NCBI GenBank assembly: GCA_021774735.1
Contig: JAJFIS010000018.1
Location: forward strand, 1 to 63,135
Length of the DNA stretch: 63,135 bases
Direction of reading: 5' to 3'
Origin: Alphaproteobacteria bacterium
Lineage (GTDB): Bacteria > Pseudomonadota > Alphaproteobacteria > Sphingomonadales > Kordiimonadaceae
Part shown: piece after piece, positions 27,850 through 38,083 of the stretch
Position numbering within the stretch: position 1 is the first letter of the stretch
Layout of the letters: each line of letters starts with the position of its first letter
Position numbers and translations under genes: made by a program
The notes under the pieces: generated by a model
Databases searched by the model: none
What the model saw: only the letters and a program-made list of their open reading frames with translations
Told to the model about the DNA's origin: nothing

Positions 27850-28367
27850 TGCCCCCACATATCAAATACATCCGCCAATTCAGGACGTTCTGGTGGTATA
27901 GTGACGATAAGTTTTCGGTAATTTTCTAAATTTTCATCAAGTTCGGGCATGATTTCCATAGCAATATCAAGGGCGTTGACCAGCCACGATTGCGGCAGTT
28001 TTTCAGGCCACTCAATTAAAGTCACCGCCGTAAAACGCCCCTCTTCCAGCCCAAGCTCAAATAGCTCTGAGCTGTCCGAGAGACGGTACAGGTCACCGTG
28101 ATGAATGCGTAAGCCCTTTGGGGTGTCATATTCTTGCAGTAAGGTGAAGGTAGGGCTGGGTACTTCCGTATTTTGGTTGCCCATCATGGATCTTATAATG
28201 GCTCTAGACAGCGCACTTTTACCCGCACCAAGATCACCACGCAAAGTAATGAGGTCACCCGCTTTCAAGTGAACGGCTAGCTTTGCCGCCAGCTTTTCCA
28301 TTTCGCTTAAGGATGACAGCAGCAGCTCTATATTCGAGATCACGCCCAATGCGTTCGAGCCCACCAT
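27846..28367 (-). CDS. tsaE: tRNA threonylcarbamoyladenosine biosynthesis ATPase TsaE
   Basis: This 173-residue P-loop ATPase is needed with TsaB, TsaC and TsaD for t6A37 formation in ANN-decoding tRNAs. Walker A is GDLGAGKS at 44-51, followed by EVPSPTFTLLQEYD and HGDLYRL, which are family hallmarks, and LIEWPEKLP. The start overlaps the stop of the DivL-like gene by one base (TAATG), and the end overlaps the next gene, so the region is one operon. Confidence 0.95.
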   Translation of the reverse strand: MVGSNALGVISNIELLLSSLSEMEKLAAKLAVHLKAGDLITLRGDLGAGKSALSRAIIRSMMGNQNTEVPSPTFTLLQEYDTPKGLRIHHGDLYRLSDSSELFELGLEEGRFTAVTLIEWPEKLPQSWLVNALDIAMEIMPELDENLENYRKLIVTIPPERPELADVFDMWGQ

Positions 28368-30766
28368 TACTGCGAAGACCCAGCTATAGCCATATGGTTG
28401 CGCGGTAATTTACATTCTATACAGAGGCCAGAATCGGTATTAATCATAAAGCCGACGCTGCCATTATGCAGCTCTACAAAACTACGCACTAAGGCAAGGT
28501 CAAGCCCCAGACCGCTACGGGGTCCAAGGTTTTTACCTAATTGGAAAGCCGCCTCAACTTCTTCAAATTCTGAAATTTCTAGGCTTGTTTCAACACAGCT
28601 TACTGAAAATTCTAGGAAATCATTTTCTACCGCTGACACTTTGAAACTAAGGTCACTATCACCGTGGGCAAGACGTAATGTTGAGACCACTAAATTATAA
28701 AGGGCCTGTTCGATTAACCTGAGATCACCTTCCATATTACCGAGGTTCTCTTCTAATATTATGGTAATATTTGACCGCCAACGCCGAGAGCGTGACATAA
28801 CATCCCTCAATACTTTCTGGGCCATCTCTGCCACATCAAATTCGTCAAATTCAAGCTCCATCTCTCCAGCTTCAATCACCGCAAGGTTCAAAACGTCAGC
28901 CACCATTTCATTCAGTTCACCGGCGGCAATCAAGATAGTGTCGACATAATCATCTTGGCGTTCGTTCAATTTGCCAACAAATTCCCTTTTTAGCATTTCA
29001 GCAAACCCAATGATGCTATTGAGAGGCGTGCGAAGCTCATAGGACACATTTGTGATAAATTCTGACTTAACGCGGTCAGCAGCCTCAAGGGCTTCATTGC
29101 GCTCCCTAAGCGCTATCTCCATTCTAACCGAATCCGTTACATCATTTTGCGACACCAGCATGGCGCCATCGGGTAGTGGCACCACGGCATAATCAATATA
29201 TTTTCCGTCTGATCTTTTTATGCGCCCAGCATCAGGCTTATGGGTTGCGAGAAGCCCCAAAAAATGCTTGGACATTATTTTCTTCTGATCTGGACTATCT
29301 ACATAATGAACAGCTTTTTCCAGAATATCCGCCATATGAGGCATGCTGTCCAAATAAGCATTTTCAAAGCCCAAAAATTCAGCGAATAATGGATTATAAA
29401 GCCTTAAGCAGCCGTCACTACCAAAAACCGAAATGGCTTCATGCAATTTATCTAATGTTTCGCTCTGAACTGCTGCGAGTGTATTATAGGAACGCTCCAA
29501 GGATAAATGATCGGTAACATCTTCAAATAATAATAATACCCCACCAAGTGGATGGGGCTGGGTGACCAGCCTATGGGCTGAACCGTCAGGCAAATGCCAC
29601 ATTTCTTCGACCGGTTCGAGCACTTCCGTATAGCGAGACAGGGTCTTATTTTTCCATGCTTGGAAATCTGCAAATTCTGGGATGCGCCGGTGTGCGTGCA
29701 TCTGGTCAAAAAGTTCACTATGGGAAGGTTCACTGGCTAACCAACTTTCTTCCATGCAAGATAATTTCACAAAAGCGCTATTGAAAAATTTCAACCGCTT
29801 ATCCGGGCCAAAAATTGCTACAGGTGAATGCAGTCGGTTTAGAGTTTCCGCTTGCGCATCTAACACCCGGGAAAGCTCCGCCAGTGCTTCTTCTTCTCCT
29901 GTTACATCTACGGCAACACCCAAGGTCGCAGTCCGGTCTGGCAGGCGTAAAATGGTTACGGACAAAGCCCGCCTTTGCCCTTGGATAACACCAAAATGCC
30001 GTTCTCGTTTGGCGCGTCCGGTAAGCAAAACATGTTGCGCTGATTCTGACGGGGTTCGGGTTAAGATATTATCAAATAATTCAATCTGGTCACGAATGAC
30101 TTGTTCTTCGCTTTCGCAGTCAACAGCCGATACATAGGCTGCATTCACCCGAACCAGCTTCAGCTCATCACTGCGCTCCCACACAGGCATGGGCAATGTA
30201 TCAAAGGTAGTCCTCAGTTCTTCCACATGTTTTTCAATGGCATAGCTAGCAGTCCGGGCGCTGCCAACATGGGGATCTTTCAAGTCAGGCACTGTTTCAA
30301 GCCATATCACGCCTACCGGCCATTCGCTATCTTGGCCTCCAAGGGGTTTAATATCCATCTGCACCTGTGCACGTTTGCCGCCAAAGTTCAAAAAGGCAGA
30401 CATATCCATTAATTTACCAGCGAGTAATGCGCTGTGCAGATCTTCGGCGAGCATCCTAGGCAAACCATAAGCTTCGGTACCGATTAACTCTTCTAATGTT
30501 GCACGGCTGTTGCTAATGCCCAGCATGGCTAAAGCTTCGCTATCTGCCTGTATGCGGCCATTACGCCATAACCAGATAGGACGGCGGCGATCTATTTTCA
30601 GTGTTTCTTGCAAGAAGTGCTGACCGGCTTCTAATCGACGCACCTTATTAGATGATTGACCTGCGCGGGCAAGCGCATAGAGCGCAAGCAATAGCCACGA
30701 CAAAAATACGAGCCCAAGCGACCCAACAAAAAGAGGGTTGGATAAAGTTAAATTGTCCGCAGCCAC
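28367..30766 (-). CDS. divL: DivL-like atypical sensor kinase with Tyr in place of the phospho-His
   Basis: This 799-residue protein has one N-terminal membrane helix (about 11-33), several PAS-like domains (roughly 45-550), a dimerisation/phosphoacceptor helix and a kinase-like ATPase domain. In the H-box FITNVSYELRTPLNS the phosphoacceptor His is replaced by Tyr576. The N-box is also altered (YNLVVSTLRLA instead of the usual N-x-x-x-N-A), while the G2 box GLGLDLALVRSFVELHNG is kept. The same substitution defines Caulobacter DivL, which controls CckA-CtrA signalling and the cell cycle and is membrane-bound with PAS domains. Linkage to tsaE is typical. The name rests on architecture and the Tyr, not on an alignment. 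Confidence 0.82.
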   Translation of the reverse strand: MAADNLTLSNPLFVGSLGLVFLSWLLLALYALARAGQSSNKVRRLEAGQHFLQETLKIDRRRPIWLWRNGRIQADSEALAMLGISNSRATLEELIGTEAYGLPRMLAEDLHSALLAGKLMDMSAFLNFGGKRAQVQMDIKPLGGQDSEWPVGVIWLETVPDLKDPHVGSARTASYAIEKHVEELRTTFDTLPMPVWERSDELKLVRVNAAYVSAVDCESEEQVIRDQIELFDNILTRTPSESAQHVLLTGRAKRERHFGVIQGQRRALSVTILRLPDRTATLGVAVDVTGEEEALAELSRVLDAQAETLNRLHSPVAIFGPDKRLKFFNSAFVKLSCMEESWLASEPSHSELFDQMHAHRRIPEFADFQAWKNKTLSRYTEVLEPVEEMWHLPDGSAHRLVTQPHPLGGVLLLFEDVTDHLSLERSYNTLAAVQSETLDKLHEAISVFGSDGCLRLYNPLFAEFLGFENAYLDSMPHMADILEKAVHYVDSPDQKKIMSKHFLGLLATHKPDAGRIKRSDGKYIDYAVVPLPDGAMLVSQNDVTDSVRMEIALRERNEALEAADRVKSEFITNVSYELRTPLNSIIGFAEMLKREFVGKLNERQDDYVDTILIAAGELNEMVADVLNLAVIEAGEMELEFDEFDVAEMAQKVLRDVMSRSRRWRSNITIILEENLGNMEGDLRLIEQALYNLVVSTLRLAHGDSDLSFKVSAVENDFLEFSVSCVETSLEISEFEEVEAAFQLGKNLGPRSGLGLDLALVRSFVELHNGSVGFMINTDSGLCIECKLPRNHMAIAGSSQ

Positions 30767-30948
30767 CTCCCCTGATCAAGTTTTAAGCCATAGGGTACCT
30801 TGATAACAGTATGTCACACAAGCGCATAGCTTTGCTCGCCGCTATTTTTAAGACAGTTCTAAACATAATACTATGGGCATTAATGGCTGCCCTGTAGCTT
30901 TAGCAAAGAAGTTACATGAAATTATGGATATTAGGGCCTCCTAAATAG

Positions 30949-30978
30949 AAAAGCCGACACTGAATTAGTATCGGCTTT
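30949..30978 (-). terminator. Terminator after metK
   Basis: AAAGCCGA (30950-30957) pairs with TCGGCTTT (30971-30978), and an inner ACT/AGT pair extends the stem. The minus-strand tail is T-rich. It separates the ahcY-metK unit from the DivL-like gene. Confidence 0.8.
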
Positions 30979-31008
30979 CGTTTATTTAGCTCAAGGCCAA
31001 GTAGGCAA

Positions 31009-32172
31009 TTAGGCCAATTCACGCTTCAAAGCATCAACCAAATCCAGTTTTTCCCACGAAAAACCACCGTCAGATTCTGGTGCGCGCCCAAAGTGACCAT
31101 AGGCCGCAGTTCGGGCATAAATTGGTTTATTCAGGCCTAGATGGTTACGAATGCCACGCGGGCTAAGATCCATCAATTCTTGCAGCAGCTTAGATACGCG
31201 TTCTGGGTCAACTTCAACATTTCCCCACAGGTCAACATAAACCGAAAGAGGCTTGGCAACGCCGATAGCATAGGCTAGCTGGATTGTGCAATTTGAGCTA
31301 ATGCCCGCTGCGACAACATTTTTAGCCAAATAACGAGAAGCATAGGCCGCTGAGCGATCAACCTTGGTGGGGTCTTTACCAGAAAAAGCACCGCCACCAT
31401 GGGGGGCTGCACCGCCGTAAGTGTCGACAATTATCTTACGGCCAGTTAAACCAGCGTCACCGTCAGGGCCGCCAATAATAAATTGCCCCGTGGGATTAAC
31501 ATAAAACTCTTCTTCTGGGCAGACCCAATCTTCGGGTAAAACCTCCGTAACAACACCGCGTACCAATTCGCGTAACTCAGCTTGGCTGGCTTGTGCCGCA
31601 TGTTGCGTGGACACCACCACGCTGGTAACGCCAACAGGTCGGCCTGCGCGGTATTGCATCGTAACTTGACTTTTGCTGTCTGGCTCGAGAATGGAATTAG
31701 CATCAGCGTGGCGAACATCCGCAAGCTTACGCAAAATTTCATGGCTGTAAGCAATAGGTGCTGGCATGAGGCTTTCGGTTTCATCGGACGCATAACCAAA
31801 CATGATGCCTTGGTCACCAGCGCCCTCTTCCTTGTTATCACCCGCATCAACACCCATAGCAATATCAGCTGACTGTGCATGGAGATAATTTTGGAAGTCG
31901 GACTTTTCCCAGTGGAAACCTTCTTGCTCATAACCGATGTCTTTTACGGCATTGCGTGCAGCTGCTTCGATATCATCAGCGGTAACCGAAGCTGGTCCAC
32001 GCACTTCACCCGCGACAATAATGCGGTTAGTGGTAACCATGGTCTCAGCGGCTACCCTAGCTTCAGGGTCAGCCGCCAAATACAGATCAACAATTTCATC
32101 TGAGATGCGATCGGCAACCTTATCGGGATGCCCTTCAGACACAGATTCACTGGTAAATAAATACTCGGACAT
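31009..32172 (-). CDS. metK: S-adenosylmethionine synthetase
   Basis: This 387-residue enzyme makes SAM from methionine and ATP. The N-terminal [20 protein letters not shown], the hexapeptide-like [12 protein letters not shown] and [25 protein letters not shown] are diagnostic. It lies 21 nt downstream of ahcY in the same direction, so SAM synthesis and SAH removal are expressed together. I found no SAM or SAH riboswitch in the leader of this operon. Confidence 0.98.
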   Translation of the reverse strand: MSEYLFTSESVSEGHPDKVADRISDEIVDLYLAADPEARVAAETMVTTNRIIVAGEVRGPASVTADDIEAAARNAVKDIGYEQEGFHWEKSDFQNYLHAQSADIAMGVDAGDNKEEGAGDQGIMFGYASDETESLMPAPIAYSHEILRKLADVRHADANSILEPDSKSQVTMQYRAGRPVGVTSVVVSTQHAAQASQAELRELVRGVVTEVLPEDWVCPEEEFYVNPTGQFIIGGPDGDAGLTGRKIIVDTYGGAAPHGGGAFSGKDPTKVDRSAAYASRYLAKNVVAAGISSNCTIQLAYAIGVAKPLSVYVDLWGNVEVDPERVSKLLQELMDLSPRGIRNHLGLNKPIYARTAAYGHFGRAPESDGGFSWEKLDLVDALKRELA

Positions 32173-32193
32173 AAATTAATCCTCAATTGCCAA

Positions 32194-33480
32194 TTAATAA
32201 CGATAATGTTCAGGCTTAAACGGGCCTGCAACAGGAACGTTTATATAGTCAGCTTGCTTTTGCGACAAAGTTGTGAGCTTCACCCCTAATTTGCCAAGGT
32301 GAAGTGCTGCAACTTTTTCATCTAAATGTTTCGGCAGGACAAAAACTTCCTTGCCGTAATTTGCTGAATTTTCCCAAAGGTCAATTTGAGCGAGCACTTG
32401 ATTGGTAAAGGACGCTGACATCACAAAGGAAGGATGACCCGTGGCACAACCAAGGTTAACTAACCGGCCTTTAGCAAGAATGATCAAGCGCTTACCGCTT
32501 GGAAAAATAACTTCGTCCACTTGTGGTTTCACTTCTTCCCAGACAAAGTTCTCTAGGGCAGCAATTTGAATTTCACTGTCAAAGTGACCAATATTACAAA
32601 CAATGGCCCGGTCCTTCATGGCATGCATATGGTCAATGGTGATAATATCAACATTGCCCGTTGTGGTGACAAATATATCGGCTATAGGTGCCGCGTGGTC
32701 CATGGTTACCACTTCATATCCCTGCATGGCGGCTTGCAGCGCACAAATGGGATCAATTTCTGTCACCATCACCCGGGCGCCTTGGCTGCGCAGGCTTTCA
32801 GCGGAGCCCTTGCCCACATCACCGTAACCCGCAACAACACATATTTTACCCGCAACCATAACATCTGTCGCCCGTTTGATGCCATCAACAAGGCTTTCAC
32901 GGCAGCCATATAGATTATCAAACTTTGACTTTGTAACGCTATCATTCACATTAATAGCAGGAACAAGAAGCGTTCCATCCCGTGCCATTTCAACAAGGCG
33001 CAAAACGCCCGTTGTGGTCTCTTCTGATATGCCTTTGCAGGATGCCATCAATTCAGGGTAATCACGGTGCATGATGCCGGTGAGATCGCCGCCGTCATCA
33101 AGAAGGATGTTGGTTTCCCAGCCATCAGGGCCTTTGATAGTTTGGTGAATACACCATTCAGATTCTTCTTCGGTTTGACCTTTCCATGCAAAAACCGGAA
33201 TGCCTGAGGTGGCCATAGCGGCGGCAGCTTGATCTTGGGTTGAGAAAATATTGCAGGATGACCAACGCACTTCCGCACCCAGTGCCGTCAGTGTTTCAAT
33301 CAAGACAGCGGTTTGAATGGTCATATGTAAACAACCGGCAATCCGCGCACCTTTCAGCGGCTGCTTATCACCAAATTCATCGCGCAATGCCATAAGACCC
33401 GGCATTTCAGTTTCTGCGATGTTAATTTCTTTGCGGCCCCAATCAGCAAGGCTTATATCTGCTACTTTATAATCGACCAT
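32194..33480 (-). CDS. ahcY: Adenosylhomocysteinase
   Basis: This 428-residue NAD-dependent enzyme hydrolyses S-adenosylhomocysteine to adenosine and homocysteine, relieving inhibition of methyltransferases. The NAD-binding [20 protein letters not shown], the LNLG-like [16 protein letters not shown] and the C-terminal PFKPEHYRY (family ending) are all present. It is the first gene of the ahcY-metK unit. A ribosome site (AGGAG) precedes the ATG, and 111 nt separate it from the HPr gene. Confidence 0.98.
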   Translation of the reverse strand: MVDYKVADISLADWGRKEINIAETEMPGLMALRDEFGDKQPLKGARIAGCLHMTIQTAVLIETLTALGAEVRWSSCNIFSTQDQAAAAMATSGIPVFAWKGQTEEESEWCIHQTIKGPDGWETNILLDDGGDLTGIMHRDYPELMASCKGISEETTTGVLRLVEMARDGTLLVPAINVNDSVTKSKFDNLYGCRESLVDGIKRATDVMVAGKICVVAGYGDVGKGSAESLRSQGARVMVTEIDPICALQAAMQGYEVVTMDHAAPIADIFVTTTGNVDIITIDHMHAMKDRAIVCNIGHFDSEIQIAALENFVWEEVKPQVDEVIFPSGKRLIILAKGRLVNLGCATGHPSFVMSASFTNQVLAQIDLWENSANYGKEVFVLPKHLDEKVAALHLGKLGVKLTTLSQKQADYINVPVAGPFKPEHYRY

Positions 33481-33591
33481 AATTTTATCTCCTGAATTAC
33501 ACTTTCACGCACCATATGACCACGCTATTTGCCGGTCTTATAGCAACCTAAAGTCAAAAGATAAAGAAATCCTTATATAAGAAAAATTATT

Positions 33592-33867
33592 TTATTTTTC
33601 TTCGCCGAATTTATCTGTAACCAGTGCAATGAGAGCTGTAATGGCAGCATCCGCATCGGCTCCTTCGGCTTTAATGGTGATTGTATCATGGCACGCGGCA
33701 GCCAGTAGCATAAGGCCCATTATGGATGTTCCAACAACATCAGCTCCGTCCTTTGAGACAGTGATGATGGCATCAAAGGTGGCGGCTAGCTTCACAAAAC
33801 GGGCGCTGGCACGGGCGTGCAACCCCTTGATATTAACAATTTTTACCTGTTGCATGTTTGCCGTCAC
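33592..33867 (-). CDS. HPr phosphocarrier protein of the regulatory PTS
   Basis: This 91-residue HPr has the phosphorylated His17 in KGLHARASARFVK and the regulatory Ser48 in TSIMGLMLLA, the site acted on by HprK. It starts with GTG at 33867, overlapping the EIIA stop (GTGA); an ATG at 33855 is an alternative. Enzyme I is not in the window. With EIIA and HprK, this is the alphaproteobacterial PTS that regulates rather than transports sugars. Confidence 0.93.
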   Translation of the reverse strand: MTANMQQVKIVNIKGLHARASARFVKLAATFDAIITVSKDGADVVGTSIMGLMLLAAACHDTITIKAEGADADAAITALIALVTDKFGEEK

Positions 33868-34262
33868 GAACTCAAGACTTTTGACGCCACATTTATATAT
33901 TTGCGACCTGCCTCTTGGGCTGCTTCAACGGCTTCATCAAGCGACACTTCTCCACGGATAGAGGCTAAACGGATCAGCATTGGCAAATTTATGCCCGCGA
34001 TTACCTCAATCTTGTCTTTCTCTAGCATAGAAATCGACAGATTTGATGGTGTACCACCAAACATATCAGTAAGCAGAATCACTCCAGCACCGCTATTGAC
34101 TTGCGTGACTGCCGCCATAATCTCTTCCCGGCGCAGTTCCATATCATCATCGGGGCCAATGCAAATAGCACGAATATCTTGCTGAGCCCCGACAACATGT
34201 TCGGTCGCTGCAACAAATTCCTCTGCCAGCCTACCATGTGTTACAAGAACCATTCCAATCAT
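33864..34262 (-). CDS. PTS EIIA component, mannose-family fold
   Basis: This 132-residue EIIA-Man-like domain is expected to be phosphorylated by HPr at His9 (VLVTHGRLAEEF). The LLTDMFGGTPSNLS segment is the family core. No membrane EIIC/EIID genes are nearby, so it likely acts as a regulatory phosphate acceptor (often called PtsM/EIIA-Man in Alphaproteobacteria). It lies 30 nt downstream of rapZ and overlaps the HPr gene. Confidence 0.92.
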   Translation of the reverse strand: MIGMVLVTHGRLAEEFVAATEHVVGAQQDIRAICIGPDDDMELRREEIMAAVTQVNSGAGVILLTDMFGGTPSNLSISMLEKDKIEVIAGINLPMLIRLASIRGEVSLDEAVEAAQEAGRKYINVASKVLSS

Positions 34263-34292
34263 TATCTGACCCGCCTCATCATCTCAATTGTT

Positions 34293-35174
34293 TCAATTAC
34301 CATGGTCTTCAGGGAGGTCCCTGTGATCAATATTGACCTGAACAGCGGCATTTGCCAACTGTTTTGCCAATCTTTCTGCTAACATTACTGAGCGATGTTT
34401 ACCGCCTGTGCAACCAAAAGCAATGGTTAAATAACTTCGGTCATCGGCTTTATAGCGCTCGATTAAAAAACCCACCAAATCATCAAGCCTTTTGGTAAAG
34501 CCTGTAAATTGCTCATCCGCTTGTACATAAGTCGCCACTTCGGTATTTTTTCCCGTCTTTGGTTTTAACTCTGGCACATAATGCGGATTGCGCAAAAAAC
34601 GTACATCAAACATTAAGTCCGCATCGCGCGGGACCCCACGGGCAAAGCCAAATGACATTACGGTCACCCGCAGACTACTCGTCTCACTATTTTCAAATCG
34701 CTTGGCCAAACGCAGCCGTGTTTCATGGCCCGAGAGAGTGGTCGTATCAAAAATACTGTCGGCCTCTATCCTAACACCCGCGAGTAATTCACGCTCCCTC
34801 ACAATACCATCACTGGCGGGGCGGTCTTCGGCCAACGGGTGCTTTCGTCTTGTTTCGGCGTAACGGCGTGTCAGCGTATCATTGGAACATTCAAAAAATA
34901 GCACGGTCACTTCAACATCTGGGTTGCGTTTCAGCAAAGCGATGGATTCTGAAAATCTTTGCGGCGAGAACTGTCTTGTCCTGCTATCAACGCCAATAAC
35001 AATGGGGATGGTGCCACTGGACTGTTCAAACCCAACAAGGGGTTGGATCAAAGGCAAGGGAACATTATCAATTGCCTCAAATCCCATATCTTCAAATGCA
35101 TCAAGCGCGGTTGACTTACCTGCTCCCGACATGCCTGTCACAATAACCACTTGTTGTTTTTTAGCCATCCTCAC
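34293..35174 (-). CDS. rapZ: RNase adapter RapZ, P-loop nucleotide-binding protein
   Basis: This 293-residue protein has Walker A GMSGAGKST at 14-22 followed by FEAIDNVP, and a C-terminal domain ending with FGCTGGKHRSVMLAERLA, the family hallmark. In E. coli RapZ directs RNase E to the sRNA GlmZ to set glucosamine-6-phosphate levels; in Alphaproteobacteria its targets are less clear. It overlaps hprK by 4 nt with a GTG start; an in-frame ATG follows at codon 3. Confidence 0.95.
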   Translation of the reverse strand: MRMAKKQQVVIVTGMSGAGKSTALDAFEDMGFEAIDNVPLPLIQPLVGFEQSSGTIPIVIGVDSRTRQFSPQRFSESIALLKRNPDVEVTVLFFECSNDTLTRRYAETRRKHPLAEDRPASDGIVRERELLAGVRIEADSIFDTTTLSGHETRLRLAKRFENSETSSLRVTVMSFGFARGVPRDADLMFDVRFLRNPHYVPELKPKTGKNTEVATYVQADEQFTGFTKRLDDLVGFLIERYKADDRSYLTIAFGCTGGKHRSVMLAERLAKQLANAAVQVNIDHRDLPEDHGN

Positions 35175-35614
35175 TCATTTCCAATTGAGACAGGAACACC
35201 TATCTGCGCAGCCTGAACAATATACTCAACTTTTATCGGCGTCGAAGCTTGCTCAGCACATAGGGAATATTTTGGCACATCAACCCCTAAAATAGTATCA
35301 ACACTATCGTCTGGCATCCGCTCTACTGCATCATTATTCACCAAATTGACTGCCGCCACGATAGCTACATCATCAACGAACCCTTGGGGGACCAAGCCAA
35401 CGCCGCGCATTTCCATCATTCCTGCGAGGGGTGCTGGTGCTTTCGCAAAAAGATGGCCGCCATGGGCGGTCACATCGGTGTAGTCATCTGCAATTAACGT
35501 AGCGCCACGGTCAATGAGCCGGAGCGCAAGGTCGCTTTTGCCCATCCCCGATGCCCCCGTTAAAAGAACGCCATATCCACCTATTGAAATTGCTGTTGCG
35601 TGAAGTCTTTGCAT
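35171..35614 (-). CDS. hprK: HPr kinase/phosphorylase, short alphaproteobacterial form
   Basis: At 147 residues it is about half the length of Firmicutes HprK and consists of the C-terminal kinase domain only. Walker A is GASGMGKS at 20-27, followed by ADDYTDV with the catalytic acid and EMRGVG, the HprK signature. This shortening is normal in Alphaproteobacteria. It would phosphorylate HPr Ser48. The gene lies between chvG and rapZ in an unbroken minus-strand run. Confidence 0.94.
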   Translation of the reverse strand: MQRLHATAISIGGYGVLLTGASGMGKSDLALRLIDRGATLIADDYTDVTAHGGHLFAKAPAPLAGMMEMRGVGLVPQGFVDDVAIVAAVNLVNNDAVERMPDDSVDTILGVDVPKYSLCAEQASTPIKVEYIVQAAQIGVPVSIGNE

Positions 35615-35663
35615 ATATCTACAGTGGCGAAACTGGTGGCCGGGGTCAAGCAGTGGTTTGCGC

Positions 35664-37352
35664 TTAAGCCTTTACGGGCAACCGAACGGCAAAACGAGCG
35701 CCAAGTATCTTTTTTGCGTCAGATGGGTCCGGCAAATTACGCGCACTGATTAAGCCGCCATGGGCCTCAACAATTTGCTTGGAAATGGCGAGCCCCAAGC
35801 CAGAATGATTACCGAAGCTTTCGCTTTCAGGCCGCTCTGAATAGAAGCGCTCAAATATATTTGTCTCAGCACCCTCTGGCATCCCCGGGCCTTCATCATC
35901 CACCCGCACCACAATCAATGGCCCTAAGTTCTCACATGAAATGGTGATGGTTTTATCCTTAGGTGTGAAGCTGATCGCATTATCGATTAAGTTACGCCAC
36001 ACCTGTGAAAGTCGGGCCTCAATCCCCGGAACGATAAACGGGCCGACTAAACCCGGCTTAAATACTACTTTCGCTCTGTCTTTCTTTTTCGTCACATCAT
36101 ATGCGTCTACCAAGGTGGTCAACATAGCCACAAGGTCTATTTCGGTCATATGCCCGCGCGACAGTTCTGCATCTAAGCGTGATGCATCAGATATATCTGT
36201 TATTAGCCGGTCCAAACGCTTTACATCATCATCAAGTATTGCCAGCAGCTTTTCCCGAATTTCAGGCTTATTGGTCATGCGAATGGTCTCAAGCGCGCTA
36301 CGCATGCTGGACAGCGGGTTTTTCAGCTCATGGGCTACATCAGCCGCAAAACTTTCAATAGCATCAATCTGGTGATAAAGAGCCCGGGTCATCGCCCCAA
36401 GCGCTCGTGACAGGTCCCCGATCTCATCATTGCGCTCGGCAAATTCAGGGATGCGTTCTTCCCGGCCAATACCACGCCTGACCCGCTCAGAAGCTCTAGC
36501 AAGGATACGGATAGGTAAAACAACCGTGCGGGCAAGAAATACAGAAAGAAATGTTGTGACCGCCATGATGGTCGCGAATACTTTCAATATGGATATTTGT
36601 TCATCGCGGACGATGCGGTCAATGTCCTCGGTATCTGTTGTTAATAAAAAAGCTCCCAAAACTCGGCGGAAACGTTGCACTGGTACTGCCACATTTATAA
36701 CAAGGGTATTTTCATCAAGGCGGCGCACCTGAACGGAAGGGGACCCTTCTAAAGCTGCCATAACTTCAAGATAATCTTCTGCACGTTGTCCGGGGCGCTC
36801 CTGATATTTTGGAACATCCGTCTGACCCGACCATATGTCTAGAAAATTATAAAGCAAAGCCATTAAACGTTTGCCAATTTTTGCCTCATCACCAGGGGCT
36901 GGCAGCGGCTCCGAATATAGGTTTCCCGTGCCGCCAAGCAGGCGACTGTCCACTAGCAAGCGACCTGATACAGCAAAAAGGCGGGCTCTATTTTGCGTCG
37001 GTCCAACCAATCTGGAAATGATTTGTTGTGCCGGGGCCTGATCCACTTCAATGGCCTCAGGGCCCGAGGAAGCTGCCTCACCGAGAGCCCCTGAAATAAT
37101 TTCTGCTTCGATCATCAAGGCATCGATGCGGTTTTTCATTAAGTTTTCGCGGAATTGGTTCAAATAAAGAACCCCGCCAACAAGCATGACCAAAGCCATA
37201 AAATTAATGGCTAAAATACGAATTGTTAGCGGTGAAACTAGACGGTGATACTGGTCCTGCTCAGGCAATGAGATATCATCTTCCTCATGCACTTGAGCAG
37301 AGGGGGCATCGCTCTTTGGTTGGTCATCCTTATCAGGCACCGGCGCATCCAT
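35664..37352 (-). CDS. chvG: Sensor histidine kinase ChvG/ExoS type
   Basis: This 562-residue membrane kinase has a cytosolic acidic N-terminus, a first membrane helix (about 45-65), a periplasmic sensor region, a second helix (about 255-275), HAMP, and a HisKA domain with phospho-His341 in DVAHELKNPLSSMRSA. The ATPase domain carries NLIDNAISFTP, VDDEGPGMPE and GNHSGLGLAISKQ. ChvG senses acid or envelope stress and is held in check by ExoR in rhizobia; no exoR is in this window. It sits 20 nt after chvI. Confidence 0.93.
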   Translation of the reverse strand: MDAPVPDKDDQPKSDAPSAQVHEEDDISLPEQDQYHRLVSPLTIRILAINFMALVMLVGGVLYLNQFRENLMKNRIDALMIEAEIISGALGEAASSGPEAIEVDQAPAQQIISRLVGPTQNRARLFAVSGRLLVDSRLLGGTGNLYSEPLPAPGDEAKIGKRLMALLYNFLDIWSGQTDVPKYQERPGQRAEDYLEVMAALEGSPSVQVRRLDENTLVINVAVPVQRFRRVLGAFLLTTDTEDIDRIVRDEQISILKVFATIMAVTTFLSVFLARTVVLPIRILARASERVRRGIGREERIPEFAERNDEIGDLSRALGAMTRALYHQIDAIESFAADVAHELKNPLSSMRSALETIRMTNKPEIREKLLAILDDDVKRLDRLITDISDASRLDAELSRGHMTEIDLVAMLTTLVDAYDVTKKKDRAKVVFKPGLVGPFIVPGIEARLSQVWRNLIDNAISFTPKDKTITISCENLGPLIVVRVDDEGPGMPEGAETNIFERFYSERPESESFGNHSGLGLAISKQIVEAHGGLISARNLPDPSDAKKILGARFAVRLPVKA

Positions 37353-37372
37353 CCTTTAATCTGGCCAAAGGG

Positions 37373-38083
37373 TCAGCTCTCACGGAAACGATAGCCTACT
37401 CCGTACAGGGTCTCAATAGAGGCAAATTCCTTATCAACAATGCGAAATTTTTTACGCAGCCGCTTAATGTGGCTATCGATCGTGCGATCATCCACATATA
37501 TGTCATCAGAATAGGCGGTATCCATCAGTTGGTCGCGGCTTTTCACATGGCCGGGATGCTGGGCAAGAGTTTGCAATATTAAAAATTCCGTTACCGTTAG
37601 GGTTACTTCAAGGCCATCCCACAAGACCGTATGACGAAGCAGGTCTAAGTTTAATCTGCCGCGCTCCATTACTTGATCTTCATCCGGCTCAGCGTCTGGC
37701 TCAACTGGGGCGGCCCTAACTTCCATACGCCGAAGTAACGAGCGAATGCGCTCAATCAATAAGCGCTGAGAAAAAGGTTTGCCAATATAGTCATCTGCTC
37801 CCATTCGCAGGCCCAAGAGCTCGTCAATTTCCTCATCTTTTGAAGTCAGAAATATTACCGGCATATCGGTAATTTCACGCAAGCGACGCAGCAGCTCCAT
37901 ACCGTCCATCCGGGGCATCTTAATATCCAACACCGCTAGGTCCGCTGGATTGGCCTTTAAGGCATCATAAGCTTTCTGGCCGTCTGGATATGTCCGCACC
38001 CGGAAACCTTCCGATTCCAGCGCAATGGTAACAGAAGTGAGAATATTGCGATCATCATCCACTAGTGCAATCGTTGCTGTCAT
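37373..38083 (-). CDS. chvI: Response regulator ChvI, OmpR family
   Basis: This 236-residue regulator has a receiver domain with acidic pocket DDD at 9-11, phospho-Asp53 in [13 protein letters not shown] and the KP signature in [11 protein letters not shown] winged-helix DNA-binding domain ends in [15 protein letters not shown] and GVGYRF. It is transcribed first in the chvI-chvG-hprK-rapZ-EIIA-HPr run and divergently from pckA. In Agrobacterium, ChvG/ChvI activates pckA at low pH; the same control is plausible here. Confidence 0.95.
   Translation of the reverse strand: MTATIALVDDDRNILTSVTIALESEGFRVRTYPDGQKAYDALKANPADLAVLDIKMPRMDGMELLRRLREITDMPVIFLTSKDEEIDELLGLRMGADDYIGKPFSQRLLIERIRSLLRRMEVRAAPVEPDAEPDEDQVMERGRLNLDLLRHTVLWDGLEVTLTVTEFLILQTLAQHPGHVKSRDQLMDTAYSDDIYVDDRTIDSHIKRLRKKFRIVDKEFASIETLYGVGYRFRES

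Noticed and set aside
33481-33591. Possible SAH or SAM riboswitch before ahcY-metK
   Set aside because: None of the conserved SAH, SAM-I or SAM-II sequence blocks were visible in the leader.
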